A stretch of DNA of 31,963 bases from Chara braunii (lineage: Eukaryota > Streptophyta > Charophyceae > Charales > Characeae): contig BFEA01000450.1 in NCBI GenBank assembly GCA_003427395.1, positions 1,078,088 to 1,110,050 on the forward strand. The letters run 5' to 3'. Below the pieces are notes generated by a model. That model was given only the letters and a program-made list of their open reading frames with translations. It was not told the DNA's origin and searched no databases. Below, piece by piece: positions 27,172-31,963 of this stretch. The translations under genes and the position numbers were made by a program. How positions within the stretch are numbered: the first letter of the stretch is position 1; every line of letters begins with the position of its first letter.

Positions 27172-27695
27172 CAGGGTTGCACCCCCCGACGCTCGACAGC
27201 CCTTGACTGGTCGGCTGCTGACCCGCCGACCGATCGGCTGGTTGGCACCTAGCGGTCGGGGGTCGGCGGCACCCCGCAATTTTATTTTTTATTTTTTATA
27301 TTTATTTCCTTTTTCGGGGGGGGTTGGGGGGGGGGTCCAGAACCCCTAATAACACCACCAACAACCCCATAGCGGCCCCTAATACCCCCATACACCCCCC
27401 CAAACCGCCCCCAACACCCTCATTACCCCCCCCAATACCCCCTATATCACCCCTATACCCCCCTATACACCTCCTATACCACCCCCTATACTCCAACCCC
27501 AACCCCCCCATACCCCCCCCATCCCCAAAAGTTTCTCAGCGGATTCGGGCTGTACTCAGCAAGCACAGTACAGCCCCCAACTCGGATTTGAAAAAAAATC
27601 AGTGGATGCCACTGGATGTTTTTTTTTGTTTTTTTTGTTTTTCGACTGGTCGGCAGACCGCCGACCAGTCGGCGGACGGCAGGGATGCAGCCCTT
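27172..27695. mobile_element. Complete hAT-like MITE inserted in the minisatellite
   Basis: Terminal inverted repeats CAGGGTTGCACCCC (left) and, read inward from the right, AAGGGCTGCATCCCTGCC. They match the CAGGGNTGCANCCC style of hAT elements. Subterminal GACTGGTCGGC and CCGACCAGTCGGC motifs repeat near both ends, as is usual for hAT transposase binding sites. The flanks are GTTGTCAC (27164-27171) and GTTGTCCAC (27696-27704), an 8-bp target-site duplication with one extra base. Both are part of a minisatellite unit, so the empty site can be recognised. The 524-bp interior has a C-rich CCCCTATAC tandem block and no transposase. A second copy is at 1-249. Confidence 0.8.
27340..27530. repeat. 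C-rich tandem block inside the MITE
   Basis: Imperfect repeats of CCCCCTATACACC-type words. The minus strand has many G-runs and could form G-quadruplexes. The same block is at 1-57. Confidence 0.85.
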
Positions 27696-27704
27696 GTTGT
27701 CCAC

Positions 27705-27930
27705 TAACCGCGTTGTCTATGCTTGTTGCTCGCAGAGTGGCCGATAGTCGTCGCTCATGGATCTAAGATTGCCTCTCAGCGGCTTGTTGTCACTCATCGA
27801 CTGGTTTACGGTTGTCACTCACCGACTGTTTTTTGGTTGTCACTCACACCGACTGGTTTATGGTTGTCACAAACCGGGTGCTCTATTGTGCTTGTTACAC
27901 ACAGAGTCGTCGATAGTCGTCCCTTCCGAC
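27705..27930. repeat. Minisatellite array, continuation after the MITE
   Basis: The same unit as 27050-27171: GTTGTCACTCATCGACTGGT, TTACGGTTGTCACTCACCG, and so on. Confidence 0.8.
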
Positions 27931-27978
27931 TATCAGCCATGAGGGGCTTTTCACCGTCGGTGCGGAGTTAACCTGCAG

Positions 27979-28160
27979 GTAGGTGCTCATGAATGTTGGA
28001 CGTGACAAGTATTGACAACAATTGTGCATTAGCCTTTAGGCATGTAACTATGGACCACTGCCTAATGCACATTAGGCATGTAACTATTGACCTCTGACAA
28101 CACTTGTGCATTAGGCATGCAACTACAGACCACTCGGTGGGGGAGGTGCTCGTGAATGTC
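27979..28160. repeat. Local repeats around GCATTAGGCATGTAACTA
   Basis: Three copies of a word like TGCATTAGGCATGTAACTAT followed by GGACCAC lie at about 28023-28135. Outside them, AGGTGCTCATGAATGT (about 27979) and AGGTGCTCGTGAATGT (about 28145) form a direct repeat. Confidence 0.75.
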
Positions 28161-28319
28161 AGCTGTACACGTATCAATCAGGAATTCAATGCGGCGTACG
28201 GCGTATGCAAAATTGAAGACCCAGAATTCACATCAGGAGAACTTCACCTGAAAAGAGAGAGAGTGAAGTAACTGTCAAGTGAGACTAGAGTGAGGCATTC
28301 AAGGAACTGTAGTCCACAG
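28161..28319. other. No recognised feature
   Basis: A short spacer between two repeat blocks. Confidence 0.3.
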
Positions 28320-28391
28320 GCTCTCTCTCTCTCTCTCTCTCTCCACGCCTTTCTTCCTTTCCGAATGCCCTCTCACCCCAAGTTCAGCTAT

Positions 28392-28477
<86 letters not shown>

Positions 28478-28582
28478 GGCCGCTCTTCCTTTCTGAATGC
28501 CCTCTCGCTCTACGACCCCAACTTCAGCTCTGGGTGCCACAGCTGAACTTGGGGTGAGAGGGCATTCAGAAAGGAAGAAAGG

Positions 28583-28619
<37 letters not shown>

Positions 28620-28624
28620 AGAAG

Positions 28625-28698
<74 letters not shown>
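28320..28698. repeat. Inverted-repeat block built on CT/GA tracts
   Basis: The order is: (CT)n 28320-28343; unit TTTCCGAATGCCCTCTCACC...AGTTCAGCTATGGG; (CT)n 28395-28475; the unit again, diverged (TTTCTGAATGCCCTCTCGC); then the unit inverted (GAACTTGGGGTGAGAGGGCA...AGAAAGG, 28548-28582); (GA)n 28586-28615; GAGAAGAAGTTGTGTGAG; (GA)n 28630-28697. The whole block can fold into one long hairpin with CT paired to GA. Confidence 0.9.
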
Positions 28699-28699
<1 letters not shown>

Positions 28700-29063
28700 G
28701 AAGAAGTTTATTCTTGGTTGTTGGTGCTGTCTGCTATGGCCGCTCAGCTTGTGCAATGAAATACGGCTGCAGACACCCGATACACAACTCCAAGCAGACT
28801 GAACGTGCACTGAGACATCACAACCCAACAGCATAGCCCAGATCAGCATGCATGGAGAAGAGAACCAACACCGATGTCTTTCTTTTTAAGGACAATCACT
28901 CCTCCAACTAAGGAACGGCCATGCACCACCACCCATAGAATCAAGAAAGAAAGAGCTCTCACTCAATCTGTCAATCCTTGCTACTATACAAGAAGGAAAT
29001 TGAATACAAGCTGTTATGGCCGCTATGGCCTGAGTTCAGAATCAACCATTCCTCTCAATACTT

Positions 29064-29066
<3 letters not shown>
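28699..29066. other. No recognised feature
   Basis: TATGGCCGCT occurs twice (near 28735 and 29017). No gene was seen. Confidence 0.35.
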
Positions 29067-29156
<90 letters not shown>

Positions 29157-29157
29157 N

Positions 29158-29224
<67 letters not shown>
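29067..29224. repeat. (CT)n microsatellite with one N at 29157
   Basis: About 158 bp of CT, the longest in the window, followed by a short GTGTGC tract to 29252. The N interrupts the CT phase (TCTCNTCTC). Confidence 0.97.
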
Positions 29225-29228
<4 letters not shown>

Positions 29229-29252
29229 GTGTGTGTGCGTGTGTGTGTGTGT

Positions 29253-29880
29253 CTGCTCTCTCTCCCTTCTCTCTTACTTGGATCGTTCGCCTTCCTCCCT
29301 GAATACACCCACGTTGTTCCGCCCTTGACCTCCGCGGCTATGGCTGCCTTCGTCCTCAACCTCCTAACCCTCTCGTCTGAAAATTAGGGTCTCCGTTAAC
29401 CTTCTCTCCCTAACCCGAGCTAAGGCAACCAGACGCCTTCTTCCCCGCGGGGCACTTGCGCCCCTCCAGCGCCCACCTTCCATCCACGTTGCACTATCGC
29501 ACAAGCAGCCAGCAGCGCTTCCACAACTTGCACATGAACTGCGCCTGCTTGTTGGTGCTCCTGGGCTTTTATACTTGCTGATCCGCCTTCTCTATATCTT
29601 CTGTTGATTATGGGTTAGTCCCCTTGGCTTTGTTTGCTGCTTCTGGAAGCTTACGCACTCTTCTTGGATTTGGCTACTTGGGTGGATCGACTGACACCTG
29701 CCTGGCCTAACGACTCCGGCCGATCTTGGCTGAAGTTTGTGGTGCCTTCTAATGACAGGCTCTTCAACCCATAACTATTATCTACCAGAGTTTCCTACCA
29801 GGATCTACTTAACTAGCCCGCCTAGGGCCTCTGCAGTCATGGTACAAACGAAAACTCCTCTTCTGAAATATTCGTGAATA
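29253..29880. other. No recognised feature
   Basis: GC-richer complex sequence with no motif found. Possibly 5' sequence of the element or gene downstream, but nothing proves it. Confidence 0.3.
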
Positions 29881-30462
29881 TTGTACAACTGGCTGGAACC
29901 ACTAATGGAACACGGAATGAAATTTGTGATTAGGGTTCTGGGACTCAGGACTGGGACCCGGGACTCGGGACTGGGGCTCGGGGACCGGGAACCCCACTTT
30001 TTTCAGCTCCTGAGTAACGCGTTGAGAACTGAAGTTAGCGCCTGTTTTTGTTTTGGTTCAAGGTTGCTGTGTGCCTGCTTTCTTGTATCTTTAGGCAACG
30101 ACAGAAGACTAGTATCTGGGATGAGACTTATGGACGATGTGTCTGTATTCTTTACGTTCCGGAAAGGTCACAGAAGATCTATCGAGATCACCAATGGTAT
30201 TCGTAAGAAATTTGAGAAGTGCTACCCCAGACTGCTGTCGCTTAAAAGGACGGATGATAAATCCGGTACGTGGGATTTTATCGGGTGCCGTTTGGAGATA
30301 GGCCAGCATTACCCTTTTGTGAGGAGTACGCAACTGACGAAGACCCAGGGGACTATCTGGCGACCTGGGCCTGTACTTCTGAAGTCAGGCCAGGATTCGT
30401 ACTCTTGGTCTGACCTGAAGCAGAAAAAAGCAGCTATCACAGGGTGGCCGTGCCGTAATTAA
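29881..30462 (+). CDS. Possible reverse-transcriptase fragment
   Basis: An open frame of 193 codons. Its first third, over the GGGACTCGGGACTGGG-type short repeat at 29938-29995, is probably not coding. From about 30095 it reads GNDRRLVSGMRLMDDVSVFF, then KCYPRLLSLKRTDD, then WDFIGCRLEIGQHYP. The order (R)xMDD, then YPxxLxLxxT, then DFxGxxxEI resembles motif C and the following segment of reverse transcriptases, possibly of the Penelope-like or a related group. A possible acceptor TTGTATCTTTAG lies just before 30095. Motifs A and B are not visible upstream. It ends at TAA 30460-30462. It is likely a fragment; the assignment is tentative. Confidence 0.35.
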   Translation: MYNWLEPLMEHGMKFVIRVLGLRTGTRDSGLGLGDREPHFFQLLSNALRTEVSACFCFGSRLLCACFLVSLGNDRRLVSGMRLMDDVSVFFTFRKGHRRSIEITNGIRKKFEKCYPRLLSLKRTDDKSGTWDFIGCRLEIGQHYPFVRSTQLTKTQGTIWRPGPVLLKSGQDSYSWSDLKQKKAAITGWPCRN

Positions 30463-31663
30463 CTGCAACACCACCGCGCGCTCAGCAATTCCCAAGCAGG
30501 TTTTGACCCTGCGACGTGAATATCGGGCCAAAAGTTTTTCCGACTCTTTTTTCGGGAAAAGTTGTGCGTAACTTCGCGCAGCCTCGAGACGGAATTTGGC
30601 GGTACTCATCGGAGTTAGTAGCAGTGTAGACGTACCTAGTTCGGGCGAAGATTTGTATAAGTAGGATTGCTGTTTCTTTTTCAGTCCTTTTCAGCATGTA
30701 CGGCTCCGGGGTTCTCTCCGGTTTCGGTTGGTGGAAGTAGACGGTGAAGTCAGGGGAGAAGAAAGGGGGACGAGACAAGTTGACTCTCGAGTCCGTTTGG
30801 CGGTACTCTTGGGTTGTCGCTTTCTCAATGAATGTGGGTTGTCGCTTTCTCAATGAATGCTAACTAAAAGTTAATTGTTTGAGTGGTGTTCCTTTCCAGC
30901 AACTGTTTTTCATACAGCTTCGCTCCCGAATCATTTTTGTGTTGAAATTGAATTTGTTGAGGTTCATATAACAAAACAGCCATCAATGTTTGATAATTAA
31001 CTTCTAAATGAGATGGTTTGTTTTTTTAAATTCGGTTATATCTTATATTTTTTTGTTGTTTCGGACTTCGGTTCTCGACGGCGATTGTGTCTTAGTGTGC
31101 ACTGTGTGTCACTCAGTCCTGTCTACCTGTTGTGAACTCTCATTAACTGTTGTCGAGTTTGACTTCAGTTGTCTAACCTCTACTTTGGTATCATTTGGGG
31201 CCATTGGAATTTCCTCTCCTGAGAGTTCTGAAATTTCTTAAGATTTTTCATTTTTGAAATTGGAATGTTGCCGAAATTTCATGTAAGTGCACTTTTGCCT
31301 TGCCCTTTTTTTTTCTTTTTCTTTTTTTGCCTAGTAGGCTAGTAGTTAGTATGATCTCCACTCTATGAATTTGTGGCCGGTGTGGTTTAAATTACCTTAC
31401 CTTTGGGTTTTTGTTATAAATGGAATGAGCATTTGTCTGAACATTGAGGCCTCCGACGCCCTCCGTTAAGTTAAACCCCCGCCTCTCCTATCCTATCCTC
31501 TCCTACGTGCGGTGCGCTCCTTAAATTTACTCTTCTGATTCCATCTGGATTCGAACAGCCCACGAGCTACCGATAGACTGAGGATGAGTATGGTGCACTC
31601 AAATCAAAATATGCGTACCCTTCTCTTTCTGTCGTGTCGTTTCCTGCTGACTGCAGCTCGAAC
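30463..31663. other. No recognised gene
   Basis: The first part has open frames on the minus strand without a motif. A 25-bp word, GGGTTGTCGCTTTCTCAATG plus AATG, is duplicated in tandem at about 30812-30860. From 30900 to 31340 the sequence is AT-rich with T-runs, like intron or intergenic DNA. Confidence 0.4.
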
Positions 31664-31812
31664 CATGGGTCGAGGGGTGCCCGGACCAGGGGAGGAATGG
31701 GGTCAGAAGACCATGTTCAGAAAGCTCAGCAATGTGCGTGCCGCTTCCTGGAGCCCCGACGTGATACGGTACCGCTACTCAGGAGGCATCTGCCCAAAAG
31801 AATACAAGGCAA
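31664..31812 (+). CDS. Possible first coding exon at the window edge
   Basis: ATG at 31664 lies in a strong start context (CGAACCATGG) and opens a frame reading MGRGVPGPGEEWGQKTMFRK, then LSNVRAASWSPDVIRYRYSG, then GICPKEYK. Composition looks like real protein. An acceptor-like CTGCTGACTGCAG lies just upstream (31658), so this could also be an internal exon. A weak GC-type donor, AAG|GCAAGT, follows KEYK near 31808. The frame also stays open through the (TGTGTATG)n repeat to the window end, but that part is unlikely to be coding. No family was recognised. Confidence 0.32.
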
Positions 31813-31868
31813 GTTCTGTTATCAGTGTATGTGTGTATCAAGCTGAAACTGTTGCTTTGGAAACACGT

Positions 31869-31925
31869 GTGTGTATGTGTGTATGTGTGTATGTGTGTAT
31901 GTGTGTATGTGTGTATGTGTGTATC
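31869..31925. repeat. (TGTGTATG)n repeat
   Basis: Seven copies of an 8-bp unit. Confidence 0.95.
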
Positions 31926-31936
31926 AGTGTATGCAT

Positions 31937-31963
31937 GGGTGGGTGGGTGGGTGGGTGGGTGGG
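31937..31963 (+). repeat. (GGGT)n tract, runs off the window
   Basis: Seven consecutive G3 runs separated by single T. This is the classic sequence for a very stable parallel G-quadruplex. Confidence 0.95.

Noticed and set aside
28978-29328. Leu/Ser repeat proteins around the CT tracts (also at 8737, 28290 and 28874)
   Set aside because: Pure microsatellite translation.
30482-30853. 123-codon minus-strand frame
   Set aside because: It has a fairly protein-like composition, but no recognised motif, and it partly overlaps a tandem duplication. Not enough to call a gene.
31548-31610. tRNA or SINE on the minus strand (TGTTCGAATCC, box B-like)
   Set aside because: No box A at a fitting distance and no cloverleaf could be drawn.

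Overview
This window reads as nuclear DNA of a eukaryote, from a repeat-dominated, gene-poor region. Evidence for this: a near-full-length LINE (non-LTR) retrotransposon, three U6 snRNA-derived copies, a tRNA-derived SINE, a hAT-type MITE, splice-site-like signals, and many long CT/GA, GT/CA and GAA/CTT microsatellites. The 3' half of the U6 copies (a CGCATAAATCGAGAAATG-like end) looks like the plant/green-algal U6 rather than the animal one. I therefore favour a green-lineage (algal or streptophyte) genome, but this is an inference and I name no species. No rRNA gene, CRISPR array, operon or bacterial-type gene is visible. Four isolated Ns all sit in simple repeats and mark assembly joins.

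Layout, left to right. 1-249: right part of a hAT-like MITE cut by the window edge. 500-1320: nested inverted repeats and a small dispersed repeat with terminal inverted repeats. 2270-2960: dispersed repeat family A, ending in three palindromic 20-bp units; an inverted relative lies at 7060-7560. 3421-3510: a U6 retrocopy with a 16-bp target-site duplication. 3600-5650: GT-linked repeats. 6438-6593: a tRNA-derived SINE with a 16-bp target-site duplication. 8696-9450: family B, which carries a long CT tract; its relative at 22655-23285 lacks that tract. 10097-11258: a decayed gag-like gene with a CCHC zinc knuckle. 12306-12881: a pyrimidine minisatellite and GT/GA tracts. 14757-15400: a 55-bp minisatellite and a palindrome array.

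15450-22241 (minus strand) is the main element: an L1-like LINE with ORF1, then ORF2 (APE endonuclease, reverse transcriptase, C-terminal cysteine motif), flanked by 26-bp near-identical direct repeats. It is dead: it has frameshifts, in-frame stops and a 455-bp tandem duplication inside the RT. Its extreme 5' end is a 32-bp inverted repeat.

22268-24960 is rich in A/T homopolymers and holds two more U6 copies in opposite orientation. 24960-25425 may be two exons of an unrecognised gene. 25595-27930 is a degenerate ~25-bp minisatellite interrupted by a complete hAT-like MITE (27172-27695) with an ~8-bp target-site duplication. 28320-29224 is a CT/GA-rich inverted-repeat block. 29881-30462 may be a reverse-transcriptase fragment. 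A possible first coding exon starts at 31664 and runs off the window, which ends in a (GGGT)n tract.

The parts fit one story: a LINE enzyme system, long target-site duplications on the LINE, SINE and U6 copies, and decay by transitions. I found no gene here that I can call intact and functional with confidence.
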